64,000 bases of DNA from Haliclona indistincta (GCA_964017065.1 OZ024784.1:1920598-1984597); one strand, 5' to 3'. Counted from the first letter of the stretch, positions 35,014-47,406 are shown. A program made the numbers and translations. Notes: generated from the letters alone by a model not told the origin.

Positions 35014-36421
35014 TTAGTCATGAATATCTAGCTTAGAATACTGTCCATCACTATCAGTATCATCTCTTTGTAGTGACTGCTGATCCTGCACCTGATGGTT
35101 GAGAGAACTGTACTGGTGATCCAACCCTCCAACACATCCTGTCATGTACACTGGATTATCTAGTGTGGGCAGTGTTGATAAACAGTTTCCGTCTTCATTT
35201 TCATTTCTCTTGTTGTCTTCATTGTTGACTGGTTTCACAACACTGTACTGTGCTTCAACAGTTTGTTGTTTTCTTGTACTAATAACTGGTACTTCATAAG
35301 CTGTTGGTTCATGACTAAAAGCACTCTCATCTATAGCTGAGGTTTCTTTACAACTGCAAAGAAAATAGAAGCTGTGTGTTGGTATACAAACTAAGTGTAC
35401 TCACGGAGGATGATTTATGATGTCATAGTAACCTAGTATAGAAAAGTCGACAATTATTATCAGCTGTTGTAGCAATAATGTTATTGTGGTTTCACTAACC
35501 AGTATCTTTGTTGATAGAGCTGCTTTGTCCCTTCTTCTTCCTCCTCTTCTTCTGGTGTATCACTATCAGTATTACAATCAGTGATGAGCAGACAATGAGT
35601 AGTAGAACTACTGCACACACTCCTACTACTGATCCAATGATGGGTGCTTCATTGGGTGTCACTGAGTTGGAAATACTGATGATGACAATAATTATGATGA
35701 TTGATGTTTGTCTACTAATGATGAGGGAATTAGTAAAAGCATAAAAACCTTTATTGTCTTTGCATCTTTACCTATATAATCTGAAGAACATGAGTTCACA
35801 AACACATATGAACTCAGTGTAGTGGTAGGAGCAGGTAATGTGGTCTGTTCAGAGTGAACTGGTAGATCAGCACATGTTTCATTATTCATTGTATGTGTTA
35901 CACTGCTCTGGCTAACACATGTTGGTTGAGTGTAGTTCTCAGGAGCCAGTAGAGTGAACACATTGCTCCTCATCAGAGGCTGGTCAGGATCAGCTGTTGT
36001 GTTGATCACCTGACACCAGTACTTGCCGAGATAGCTGGGGTTGTACTGCTGGTTGAAGAAGTCAATGTCATGATATCTTGAGTACCAATGCATTCTTCCT
36101 TGTGAGTTATTAGGAAAACCAAGCCCCAGGTCCTCTACTGCTCCAGTTGTGTTCTCTCTGAACCATCGTATTTCAAATACATTAGTTTGATACCTCACAA
36201 TACAATCCAGTGTTATTGTAATGGACCCATTTTGATAAGGATTACAGCAGTTTAGTGTAGTTGAAGGAGGTTGCCGTGTGTACTCAAACATACACTGACT
36301 TGCTAGCAGGAGACATTTTATTAAGAGCAGCTAAAATTTTACAGACCAACTCACCTGAACAATACCAATTCAAGAGATGTAGTATCACCATTACACTGAA
36401 AGCAGTGTATCGAGACTCCAT
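35014..36421 (-). CDS. IgR15: probably intact single-Ig receptor, TM-A, tail I'
   Basis: Exons: 36355-36421 (SP-B), 35772-36302 (Ig and stalk; acceptor shifted 3 nt as in IgR8), 35500-35661 (TM-A; acceptor taken as TTTCCAACTCAG, giving VTPNEAPIIG), 35405-35432 (mini-exon) and 35014-35353 (tail I'). Total 1128 nt, 375 aa. The Ser/Thr stem of IgR8 is largely deleted; longer choices for the exon 3 start are out of frame, so this start is inferred. The tail lacks seven residues (LSATTHD) through an in-frame 21-nt deletion but keeps all tyrosine sites. Confidence 0.68.
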
Positions 36422-36746
36422 TGATCCTGTCGATCTGGACAGCTTCAGAGTATACGTAATCCCAAAGTAAGTCGGACACTGTTTATACTATATTATTGTG
36501 TTTGTTTACTCATTCATGTTGCTCCATGTACACTACAGCACAACTTGCAACGATAATGAAGATAAACACTCAAACTTCGAAAATCTTCATTCATACATGC
36601 ATGCACTTTTAGTGAAGATTCTCATGAATAAGCAACAAAACATTTTGTACAATTTAATTTCTAATCTCAACAGTCACTATGTTATTATCATACTAGTCTT
36701 GTCAGTAAATTATCATTGTGGAATAGTGTAGGTGTGTTATTCTCTT
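36422..36746. other. Intergenic spacer between IgR15 and IgR16
   Basis: Copy of 11712-12017. No gene seen. Confidence 0.45.
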
Positions 36747-38074
36747 TTAGTCTACAATGGCGTACTCCTTGTCTCCTATCTTCACTGAGGGTGCTCCTTT
36801 CTTCCCAGCACTAGTGCAGGGTGTGGTGTACATACTGGTGTAGTCAGTGGTAACAGTGTCCAGTGGTTGGTAGTGGGAGCTCTGCTGGTCATCATTGTGA
36901 GTGTGTGGTGGGTTAACATCAAAATAGTGAGGATTCCAATATTGTGGATCTTCAGTCATTTGATGATCTGCTGGAACATAATTGCAAACACGATACAAGT
37001 ACAGTACACAGTAAAAAACCATTCAGTGTTTCTTACTGATTATTTCTGTAGATTCTACCTTTCTTTCTGAAGAACTAGATATGTTTACATATAATTTTAA
37101 AGTATTTGTCTTTATTGTTGCTCACTTCAGATGTTTGTTTCTCTGTGTTTGCTTTGCTGTAATTGATGATTCTAATACAGTTGTGTAAATATTATTGCTT
37201 TATGCTAACCTCTTTTCTTTATTCTTTGTCTCTTTACTAGTAACAGAATGATAGTAACTGATATTAGACTGACAATAACAATGACAGCACTCAATACAGC
37301 TGCTACTGGATACACTATGAGCAATACACTTGCTGTTGGACTAGCTGGAGAGATAGTGGAGGAGATGATATTTGTAACATAACTACCTGAAGTAACATTA
37401 GTTAGTGAAAGACCAGTCATTGAACTGCATGTATTCTTACCTTCTGTAGGACTGTCTGGTATTTTGCAGCTTAATTTGTTCAGTGTAGTGGTAGGAGCAG
37501 GTAATGTGGTCTGTTCAGAGTGAACTGGTAGATCAGCACATGTTATATTCTCCATTGTCTGTAATACAGCAGTCTGGTTAACACATGTTGGTTGAGTGTA
37601 GCTCTCAGGAGCCAGTAGAGTGAACACATTGCTCCTCATCAGAGGCTGGTCAGGATCAGCTGTTGTGTTGATCACCTGACACCAGTACTTGCCGAGATAG
37701 CTGGGGTTGTACTGCTGGTTGAGAAAGTCACTGTCATGATATCTTGAGAACCAATGCATGCTTCCTTGTGATCTATTAGGAAAACCAAGTCCCAGGTCCT
37801 CTACTGCTCCAGTTGTGTTCTCTCTGAACCATCGTATTTCAAATTCATTAGTTTGATGTCTCACAGTACACTCCAGTGCTATTGCAATTAATCCATCTTG
37901 ATAAGGATTACAGCATTCTAGTGTAGTAGAAGGAGGCTGCTGTATGTACTCAAACATACACTGACCTGTGATAATAGAAAGTTACTAAATTCACTAGACC
38001 ATCTCACCTGAACAACACTGATTAAGCAGACATAATATCATCTGTAAACTGATAGCGATGTGATGAGACTCCAT
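36747..38074 (-). CDS. IgR16: single-Ig receptor, TM-B, tail II with shortened end
   Basis: Exons: 38008-38074 (SP-A), 37441-37965 (Ig and stalk), 37210-37386 (TM-B), 37037-37066 (30-nt mini-exon ERKVESTEII) and 36747-36967 (tail II). Total 1020 nt, 339 aa. The 54-nt intron between exons 2 and 3 has a normal GTAAG donor. A change near 36747 gives a stop right after KEYAIVD, removing the last 13 residues and the HTYTIP tyrosine. PHYFDV, SHYQPL and DYTSMY remain. Otherwise intact and the cleanest TM-B/tail II gene in the array. Confidence 0.82.
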
Positions 38075-38551
38075 TGATACTATTTTAGGACGAAATGATG
38101 CACTGCTAATGCATGTACTTAGTGTTTATTTATGCACTCAAACTGAATGATAACATCCAAAATATACAACAAACCATTGATCATTGTAAACGTGAAGTCT
38201 GTCATTTCACATTATGACTTATAGTGATTCTTTCCTCAAGAAGGAATGCTACTGCTGATACTTTACCTTGTCCTTGTGCTCTCACCTCTACAGTTTTTCT
38301 GCTCTCAAGTGCTCTTCATGTTGCATTTGTTTTTGCAAATTTGTCAATATTTTGTACAATTTTCTGTGTATTTTACAGACGATGGCTTCAGTTAGTCACT
38401 GCTAATATCAATGATTTATGTACACTATAAACATTATCAGAGAAGCAGAGCACAAAGCAATCAGCTAGTGTCTGTACTGGTCTATACACTACAATACCAA
38501 TCTAAGACTGTCCAGTATCTATATTCTATGATTACATTGTAGTCTGCAAAT
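38075..38551. other. Repeated intergenic block, IgR16/IgR17
   Basis: Copy of 594-1082 and 13647-13995. No gene seen. Confidence 0.5.
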
Positions 38552-40183
38552 TTAATAATTATCTTCAAAAGGCTGATTGTAAATATCAATCTTGATCTTA
38601 AAATACTGTCCATCACTATCAGTATCATCTCTTTGTAGTGACTGCTGATCATCACGAGTGGTAGCTGACAGCTGCACCTGATGGTTGAGAGAGCTGTACT
38701 GGTGATCCAACCCTCCAACACATCCTGTCATGTACACTGGATTATCTAGTGTGGGTGGTACCTCAGGAGATGGTACTCCATCTTTGTCATCCTTGTTGTC
38801 CTTTCTCTTGGTTTTGTTAGCTAGATTCACAACACTGTAGACCACTTCAGGTTCCTGTTGCTGGTTATTGCTAGCAATGGGCATATCGTAAGTACGTGAG
38901 TTGTTAAAAGCACTCTCAGTTACGACAGATGATTCTAAATTCCTGTACGTACACACACAATGGAGCGAGCAAGTAATGGTATTATAGTACTCACTGTAGT
39001 GGAGGAGTGCTGATATTGTAACCATCTATAATAGATAAATTTATTAAGTAACACAGAATAATTATAACAAGAAGGCGGTTGAGCATAGTATAGGAAAGCT
39101 TCCTACTTCACTCACTCTTATTATAAGCTCCTGATTATAACGACTAAGATGATGCACAATTCCTTTAACTAACCGTTAACTTTATTGGTAGAGTAGTTTT
39201 GTGTCTTCTTCCTCCTCCTCCTTCTCTGGTGTATCACTATCAGTATTACAATCAGTGATGAGCAGACAATGAGTAGTAGAACTACTGCACACACTGCTAC
39301 TACTGATACAATGATAGGTGCTTCATTGGGTGTCACTGAGCCTGAGGATGTTGGGTTTACTGGTCTTGTAAATGATGACGATGATGGAGTTGAGCTGAGG
39401 ACTGCTATAGAGAGGAGAACGAGAAAATATTATAAATGTGAATACTAAAATATAGCACTATGCAGCACTGTATTACAATTGCTACTGTAATTCTTCAAAA
39501 TTCTCATGTCGTTGCATCCTTACCAACTGTTGTGTAGTTTGATAATTGAGAAGAGCTGAATTTGTCTAAGTTTACATATGAACTCAGTGTAGTGGTAGGA
39601 GCAGGTAATGTGGTCTGTTCAGAGTGAACTGGTAGATCAGCACATGTTATATTATTCATTGTCTGTATTGTTGTGTTCTGGCTAACACATGTTGGTTGAG
39701 TGTAGTTCTCAGGAGCCAGTAGAGTGAACACATTGCTCCTCATCAGAGGCTGGTCAGGATCAGCTGTTGTGTTGATCACCTGACACCAGTACTTGCCGAG
39801 ATAGCTGAGGTTGTACAGCTGGCTGAAAAAACAATGATACCTAGACAACCAATGCATGTTTCCTGAGATGGAGTCTTCATTGTAGCCAAGTCCCAAGTCC
39901 TCTACTGCTCCAGTTGTGTTCTCTCTGAACCATCGTATTTCAAACTCATTAGTTTGATACCTCACAGTACAGTCCATCACTATTGTAATGATTCCGATAT
40001 GATTGTAAGGATTACAGCCTCTTAATGTAGTTGAAGGAGGTTGTTGAGTGTACTCATACATACACTGACCTGTGGTTGGCTATAATTGTCAATAGCAACA
40101 ACTATACAGATTAGCTCACCTGAGCAATACTGAGCAATCTTGTGAAATATCAACAATAAGCTGACGATGTGATGAGATTCCAT
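38552..40183 (-). CDS. IgR17: intact single-Ig receptor, TM-A, tail I
   Basis: Exons: 40120-40183 (SP-D), 39524-40069 (Ig and stalk, 546 nt), 39174-39404 (stem plus TM-A), 38995-39025 (mini-exon DGYNISTPPLQ) and 38552-38942 (tail I). Total 1263 nt, 420 aa; every phase and splice site fits, making this the reference type-I gene. The domain order is signal peptide (about 1-22), Ig (about 25-150), stalk and stem, TM (about 235-257), and tail with VVYSVV, NPVYMTG, HQYSSL and GQYFKI. It is the intact counterpart of frameshifted IgR2 and truncated IgR6. Confidence 0.85.
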
Positions 40184-40784
40184 TTGTGCAAGCTATGAAC
40201 ACAAAAAATAAATTTCTGTGTTTATTCTAATGAAAATAACTTTCATTCAGATAGATCACCTGTTTATCCTCAGGATTAATAATAACAGCTGTATGTGAAC
40301 TAAAAAATATACACGTGATACACATGATACATTCATACATTGAGTCACCGTGTAAACCCTAAACCCTGTTTCCTTCTCTTACATGCTCTGATATCTCACA
40401 ATACACTCTGGTGTCATAAATATTGTGATGAATCTGTTATGATAAAGATTACAGCAGTTTATTGTAGTAGAAGGAGGTTGCTCAAACATTCCTAGTATGC
40501 AGTAGGAGATACCTTACTGTTACTATTATTAGCGTATCAGAGTATCAATATACTTCATTAATTCATGAAGACTGGATAGATCATGACCTCAAATTAAATG
40601 TTCAGTACATAATACTACATGTACATGTACATGTATGTGTTTGTCACTCATTCATGTGGCTCCATGTGTATACTACAACACAACTAGTAATAATTAACAC
40701 TCATTCAAAGAATTATTGAATGAGTTTAATGGTGTTCTCAGAACTACAAACAGTATTGCATACTAAACTAATGTTAGAAATTTA
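40184..40784 (-). other. Spacer with Ig-exon relic and unoccupied transposon site
   Basis: About 40389-40495 is the same Ig-exon relic as at 2917-3019. At 40491-40510 the sequence CCTAGTATGCAGTAGGAGAT shows a single CAGTA where the Mutator-like element sits in the other copy. No functional gene. Confidence 0.7.
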
Positions 40785-42688
40785 TCATTGTGGAATAGCA
40801 TAGGTGTGTTCCTCTCTTCTAGCAGGGTCTACAATGGCGTACTCCTTGTCTCCTATCTTCACTGAGGGTGCTCCTTTCTTCCCAGCACTAGTACAGGGTG
40901 TGGTGTACATACTGGTGTAGTCAGTGGTAACAGTGTCCAGTGGTTGGTAGTGGGAGCTCTGCTGGTCATCATTGTGAGTGTGTGGTGGGTTAACATCAAA
41001 ATAGGGAGGATTCCAATATTGTGGATCTTTAGTCATTTGATAATCTACCAAAGTAATTGATACAAACGCAATAAAATACCATCCTATTTTCTTACCTGGA
41101 GATGGTGCTCCATCTTTGTCATCCTTTTTATCATTTCTCTTGGTTTTGTTAGCTAGATTCACAACACTGTAGACCACTTCAGGTTTCTTTTGTTGTTGCT
41201 TTTCACTAGTAATGGGCATCTCGTAAGCACATGGGTTGCTAGAATCACTATCCATTATGGCTAAATTCCTGAATGTACACATACAACAAAAAGAGAGCAA
41301 GTATTGGATACTGATAACATTACTCACTGTAGTGAGGCAGTGTTGACATGGTAACCATCTACACAAAACGTATAATAATAATACTGTATAAGCATAGTAT
41401 ACGTACTTCTCTAGCTGACAGATTTAATATCAATTTTTCACTAACCATTATCTTTGCATGTAGAGTAGCTATGTCCCTTCTTCTTCCTCCTCCTCCTCTG
41501 GTGTATCACTATCAGTATTACAATCAGTGATGAGCAGACAATGAGTAGTAGAACTACTGCAAACACTGCTGCTACTGATACAATGATAGGTGCTTCACTG
41601 GGTGTCACTGAGCTTGAGATAGTTGGATTAGTGTCTGATACAGACAGATATGGAGTTTGAAATGTGTCCACTGTAGTATTAGTCGGCTGAGTAGACACAT
41701 GAGGTATTGTCAACAGTTTGGTAGTTGAGACAGTTGAGAGTGAGGGTTTTATCAGGGCTACTGTTGTAGTTGGATCAATTTCAGTGGTAGACACAAGTAT
41801 TAATAGTGAGAGTGAGAGTGAGTGTGAGGATTGCAATGGCACTGTAGTTGATACTGCAGTTGCTAAAAGTGATACATGTCATGAAGTGAGCAATAGAGTA
41901 TAGTAGTGAAGTTAGTTATAATAATTCTGAGCTGGTATTTAAGGATTAAGAGAAAATGTATTCTTACCTACACATTCTTTTAGACAGTTTGTTGAACAAC
42001 AGTATTTTACTGACACATATGAACTCAGTGTAGTAATAGGAGCAGGTAGTGTAGTGGTAGGAGCAGGTAGTGTAGTGGTAGGAGCAGGTAGTGTAATGGT
42101 AGAAGCAGGTAGTGTAGTCTGTTCAGAGTGAACTGGTAGATCAGCACATGTTATATTCTCCATCGTCTGTATTACTGTGCTCTGGTTAACACATGTTGGT
42201 TGAGTGTAGTTCTCAGGAGCCAGTAGAGTGAACACATTGCTCCTCATCAGAGGCTGGTCAGGATCAGCTGTTGTGTTGATCACCTGACACCAGTACTTGC
42301 CGAGATAGCTGGGGTTGTACTGCTGGTTGAAAAAACCATGATACCTAGACAGCCAATGCATGTTTCCTGAGATGAAGTCTTCATTGTAGCCAAGTCCCAG
42401 GTCCTCTACTGCTCCAGTTGTGTTCTCTTTGAACCATCGTATTTCAAACTCATCAGTTTGATACCTCACAATACAGTCCATCACTATTGTAATGATTCCG
42501 ATATGATTATAAGGATTACAGCTGCTTAATGTAGCTGAAGGAGGTTGTTGAGTGTACTCATACATGCACTGACCTGTGGTTGGCTATAAATTGTCAATAG
42601 CAACAACTATACAGATTAGCTCACCTGAGCAATACTGAGCTATCTTGTGAAATATCAACAATAAGCTGACGATGTGATGAGACTCCAT
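40785..42688 (-). CDS. IgR18: intact single-Ig receptor, TM-A, hybrid tail I/II, repeat stalk
   Basis: Exons: 42625-42688 (SP-D), 41968-42573 (Ig and repeat stalk), 41446-41862 (long Ser/Thr stem plus TM-A), 41328-41358 (mini-exon), 41096-41268 (proximal tail, VVYSVV) and 40785-41044 (tail II distal). Total 1551 nt, 516 aa. The intron between the two tail exons is only 51 bp and happens to be open in frame, so a retained-intron form is possible. Tail sites: VVYSVV, PPYFDV, SHYQPL, DYTSMY, KEYAIV, HTYAIP. It has four stalk repeats. It is the intact counterpart of IgR3. Confidence 0.83.
42031..42118 (-). repeat. 21-bp stalk minisatellite, about 4 copies
   Basis: In-frame LPA(P/S)(T/I)TT units in the IgR18 stalk; homologous to the arrays in IgR3 and IgR26. 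Confidence 0.88.
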
Positions 42689-43179
42689 TTGTGCAAGCTA
42701 TGAACACAAAAAATCAATTTCTGTGTTTATTCTCTCATTCAAGTTCTAAGTAGTAACAATGAAAATAACATTCATTCAGATAGATCACCTGTTTATCCTC
42801 AGGATTAATAATAACAGCTGTACGTGAACTAATAAAGTATACACTTATTTTTATAGATACATTCATACATTGAGTCACCGTGTAAACCCTAAACACTGAT
42901 GCAATCACTTCTGGTATTAGGAGTTGGTAATGTGATCTGTATTAGTGAACACATTCTCCTTCATTACAGTTTCTCTGGCTCTCGATCATCTTTTTGATAA
43001 TGGCTGTTGAGTCACTGCTTATAATTGATGATTTATGATATAAGTACACTAAAAACAGCATCAGATATACACAGTTACTTCTATACAGTCAGCAGCTATG
43101 TGACTAATTCAAACACATTACAAATCAAAGACAGTTCAGTATTGTTAGCTATAACAATATTTTGATGTAGTCTGCAAAA
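42689..43179. other. Intergenic spacer between IgR18 and IgR19
   Basis: Holds a short decayed Ig relic (about 42890-42960, related to 9827-10037), then a block repeated at about 18240-18458 and 47160-47395. No gene. Confidence 0.5.
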
Positions 43180-44650
43180 TTAAGAATTATCTTCAAAAGG
43201 CTGATTGTAAATATCGATCTTGATCTTAGAATACTGTCCATCACTATCAGTATCATCTCTTTGTAGTGACTGCTGATCATCATGAGTGGTAGCTGACAGC
43301 TGCACCTGATGGTTGAGAGAGCTGTACTGGTGATCCAACCCTCCAACACATCCTGTCATGTACACTGGATTATCTAGTGTGGGTGGTACCTCACTGATAC
43401 CAGTAGATGGTACTCCATCTTTGTCATCCTTGTTATCGTTTCTCTTGATTTTGTTAGCTAGATTCACAACACTGTAGACCACTTCAGGTTTCTGTTTTTG
43501 TTGCTTTTCATTGGTAATGGGCATCTCGTAAGCATGTGGGTTGCTAGAATCTCTATCCATTATGGCTAAATTCCTGAATGTACACATACAACAAAAAGAG
43601 CAAGTATTGGATACTGATATCATTACTCACTGTAGTGAGGCAGTGTTGACATGGTAACCATCTACACAAAATGTAATTGTATAAGCATTGTATACGTACT
43701 TCTTTAATATCAATTTTTCACTAACCAGTATCTTTGCTAGTAGAGTAGCTTTGTGCCTTCTTCCTCCTCCTCCTCTGGTATATCACTATCAGTATTACAA
43801 TCAGTGATGAGCGACAATGAGTAGTAGAACTACTGCACACACTCCTACTACTGATACTAGTACGATCATAGGTGCTTCATTGGGTGTCACTGAGCTTGAT
43901 GAGGTAGTTGGGACTACTGCAGTATCAAAAGGCGATAGTTGAAATGAAGTAAAGTCTGCAATAAAGTATGATTCTGAGCTTGTATTTAAGAAAAAATCCA
44001 ATGTTCTTACCTATTGTACAGTCTGCATATTTATTAGAAACATATGAACTCAGTGTAGTGGTAGGATCAAATAATGTGGTCTGTTCAGAGTGAACTGGTA
44101 GATCAGCACATGTTATATTCTCCATTGTCTGTGTTACTGTGCTCTGGCTAACACATGTTGGTTGAGTGTAGTTCTCAGGAGCCAGTAGAGTGAACACATT
44201 GCTCTTCATCAGAGGCTGGTCAGGATCAGCTGTTGTGTTGATCACCTGACACCAGTACTTGCCGAGATAGCTGGGGTTGTACTGCTTGTTCATAAAGTTC
44301 TTTCCATGATACTGTGAAAACCAATGCATGCTTCCTTGTGATCTATTAGGGTAACCAAGTCCCAAGTCCTCTACTGCTCCAGTTGTGTTCTCTCTGAACC
44401 ATTGTATTTCAAACTCTTTAGTTTGATACCTCACAATACACTCCAGTGCTATTGCAATGAGTCCTTTATTATAAGGATTACAGCAGTTTAGTGTAGTAGA
44501 AGGAGGTTGCCGTCTGTACTCAAACATACACTGAACTGCTTATGCAAAAATTATCACAACTTTATCTGGCCAGAAAAGCTCACCTGAACAACAACGACCA
44601 AGAAGACATAATATCACCAGTAAGCTGATAAAAAAGCAACAAAGCTCCAT
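43180..44650 (-). pseudogene. IgR19: single-Ig receptor, TM-A with 1-nt deletion, tail I
   Basis: Exons: 44584-44650 (signal peptide MELCCFFISL, SP-E), 44011-44535 (Ig and stalk, open), 43726-43916 (TM-A), 43631-43661 (mini-exon) and 43180-43573 (tail I). The TM exon is 191 nt; one A of the conserved GAGCAGACAATG is missing at about 43812, so the frame stops after VCAVVLLLIVAHH. If real, the product keeps a short TM but no tail; a single-base assembly error is the alternative. The tail exon itself is intact. Phases otherwise match IgR21 and IgR23. Confidence 0.72.
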
Positions 44651-44767
44651 CGATCGTGCTGCATGGAATATAAACGCAAGCTCATCAGTAAATAGCTTTA
44701 ATGTAGCATAGCCAGAATCAACATGCTTTTGATATTTTTTCAATCAACAATAACATCTCATACATCA

Positions 44768-44944
44768 CTCTCAAATGTTTATTCACTAGTATCCAATCAG
44801 ATTCTCTAGTGATGTTTTTTCCCATTTCTTTGTCTCTACTGACTTGTATATGGCCTTAGCAACCATCACTTCTCCCATACACATCTTCACTGTGTTCTTT
44901 ACTGGAACTCCCTTTGATAGAATATCCACAAACTCTTGCCTCTC
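44768..44944 (-). pseudogene. Relic of the Gfo/Idh/MocA gene 3' exon (copy 1)
   Basis: Nearly identical to 51537-51710, the end of the neighbouring oxidoreductase gene (the region encoding VKNTVEMCMGEVMVAKAIYK to the stop), then diverges. No upstream exons. It lies just upstream of IgR19, as the real gene lies just upstream of IgR23. Confidence 0.88.
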
Positions 44945-45169
44945 AATCATCTTGTGATAATGGCTGTGGATTTTATGGAGGTTGACTTTTTAATCAGTCA
45001 CTGGTTATTATAATTGATGATTTATAATAATTGACGATTTATAAAATAATTATAAGTACACTAAAACGCATCAGACATAAATGATTGTTTCTATACAGTC
45101 AGATTATGTGACTAATTCAAACACAAAGACAGTTCAGCTATAGCAATGTCAGCAAAATTAATAATTATC

Positions 45170-46778
45170 TTAAATAGGCTGATTGTAAATATCAATCTTG
45201 ATCTTAGAATACTGTCCATCACTATCAGTATCATCTCTTTGTAGTGACTGCTGATCATCATGAGTGGTAGCTGACAGCTGCACCTGATGGTTGAGAGAGC
45301 TGTACTGGTGATCCAACCTTCCAACACATCCTGTCATGTACACTGGATTATCTAGTGTGGGTGGTACCTCACTGATACCAGGAGGTGGTACACCATCTTT
45401 GTCATCCTTGTTGTCGTTTCTTTTGGTTTTGTTAGCTAGATTCACAACACTGTAGACCATTTCAGATTTCTGTTTTTGTTGCTTTTCACTAGTAATGGGC
45501 ATCTCGTAAGCATGTGGGTTGCTAGAATCACTATCCATTATGGTAGATGATTCTAAAATTCTGTATGTACACATACAATGAAATGAGCAGTAGTGAATGC
45601 ATTAAGTCCATGATACACTAGGCAACATTGTTGTATGCAACAAAGTTGCCTAGTGTATCATGGACTTTATGCTAATACTCACTGTAGTGGAGCAATGTTG
45701 ACATTGTAACCATCTGTATAAACATTTTCTGTACTTCACACACTGGATGACTGTATTATTCACTAACCAGTATCTTTGCAAGTAGAGTAGTTTTGTGCCT
45801 TCTTCTTCCTCCTCCTCCTCTGGTGTATCACTATCAGTATTACAATCAGTGATGAGCAGACAATGAGTAGTAGAACTACTGTACTACTGATACAATGATA
45901 GGTGTTTCATTGGGTGAGCTTGAGATAGTTGGAAATACTGCCATCATCGATGATGACAAAAATGATGATTGATGTGTGTCTACTAATGATGAGGGCTGAG
46001 TAGTTGAGTTAGATATGGCACTTTGGGTAAGTTGAAAGGAGATGCTAGTGGTAGTCGAAACATCATTAGCTGCAAATAAAGAATTAGTTAAAAGAATAAA
46101 AAAAATTTCTTGTCTCTGCATCTTTACCTATATAATCTGAAAAACTTGAGTTCACTGGTGCATATGAACTCAGTGTAGTGGTAGGAGCAGGTAATGTGGT
46201 CTGTTCAGAGTGAACTGGTAGATCAGCACATGTTATATTCTCCATTGTCTGTGTTACTGTGCTCTGGCTAGCACATGTTGGTTGAGTGTAGTTCTCAGGA
46301 GCCAGTAGAGTGAACACATTGCTCCTCATCAGAGGCTGGTCAGGATCAGCTGTTGTGTTGATCACCTGACACCAGTACTTGCCGAGATAGCTGGGGTTGT
46401 ACTGCTGGTTGATGAAGTTCTTTTCATGGTATCTTGAGAATCAATGCATGCTTCCTTGCCCTTGTGATATATCAGGGTCACCAAGTCCCAGGTCCTCTAC
46501 TGCTCCAGTTGTGTTCTCTCTAAACCATCGTATTTCAAACTCATTAGTTTGATGCCTCACAATACACTCCAGTGTTATTGAAATTAATCCATTATGATAA
46601 GGATTACAGCAGTTTAGTGTAGTAGCAGGAGGTTGCTGTGTGTACTCAAACATACACTGACCTGTGATAATAGAAAGTTAATGTCAAACTAAATTCACTA
46701 GACCATCTCACCTGAACAACACTGATTAAGCAGACATAGTATCATCTGTAAACTGATAGCGATGTGATGAGACTCCAT
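45170..46778 (-). pseudogene. IgR20: receptor pseudogene, nonsense in Ig and 10-nt deletion in TM
   Basis: Exons: 46712-46778 (SP-A), 46128-46661 (Ig and stalk), 45768-46069 (TM-A), 45683-45713 (mini-exon) and 45170-45560 (tail I). The Trp of the MHWFS segment is TGA (46441-46443). The TM exon lacks 10 nt at about 45880, shifting the frame after IIVSVV. Two independent lesions make it a clear pseudogene. The tail ends early (NQPI) and has GRLDHQ for GGLDHQ. Confidence 0.88.
45605..45669. mobile_element. Hairpin micro-element in IgR20 intron
   Basis: About 63 bp with perfect 22-bp inverted repeats (AGTCCATGATACACTAGGCA and complement) around a short loop; absent from the matching intron of IgR8 (about 18900), where a single TA is left. 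The pattern is that of a TA-targeting mariner-type mini-MITE. Confidence 0.82.
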
Positions 46779-47406
46779 TGATACAGACGTGATGTAAGTC
46801 ACTGTGCAAGTGTTTATTTATCTACAATAAAGCTTTATGTACAAAACTACAATAGCATCCAAAAATAAACAAAAGCATACAATACAAGCGGTAACCGCTT
46901 GAAATTTTGATCCAAGCAATTTTTTTTACATATGCATAAAACTTGAATGGTGGAAAATTTTGTCTTAAGGATTAGCATGACTGTTATTGCAATTATCATT
47001 GCCACTCGGCAATGATATGTAGCGATGATACTGATAATAGTTGCCATTTGATATTGTAGAGTGCTAGTCATTCTGTCTACAAAAGTAAGTGCTATTGCTA
47101 TGGTTTTTTTATTCAGAGTAGAATACCACACTAACAATTTTTTTTGTCAAGCTCTCTCAAAATAATTTCCTTTGTTATAGTTTTTCTGACTCTCTATCAT
47201 CTTTGCTTTGGAGTCACTGCTTATAATTAATGATTTATGATATAAGTACACTACAATTAAACAGTATCAGACATACACAGTTACTTCTATACAGTCAGCA
47301 GCTATGTGACTAATTCAAACACATTACAAATCAAAGACAGTTCAGTGTTGTTAGCTATAACAATATTATGAAGTAGTCTGCAAAATTAAGAATTATCTTC
47401 AAACGG
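46779..47406. other. Intergenic spacer between IgR20 and IgR21
   Basis: Copy of 17856-18458, including the AAGCGGTAACCGCTT palindrome. No gene seen. Confidence 0.5.
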
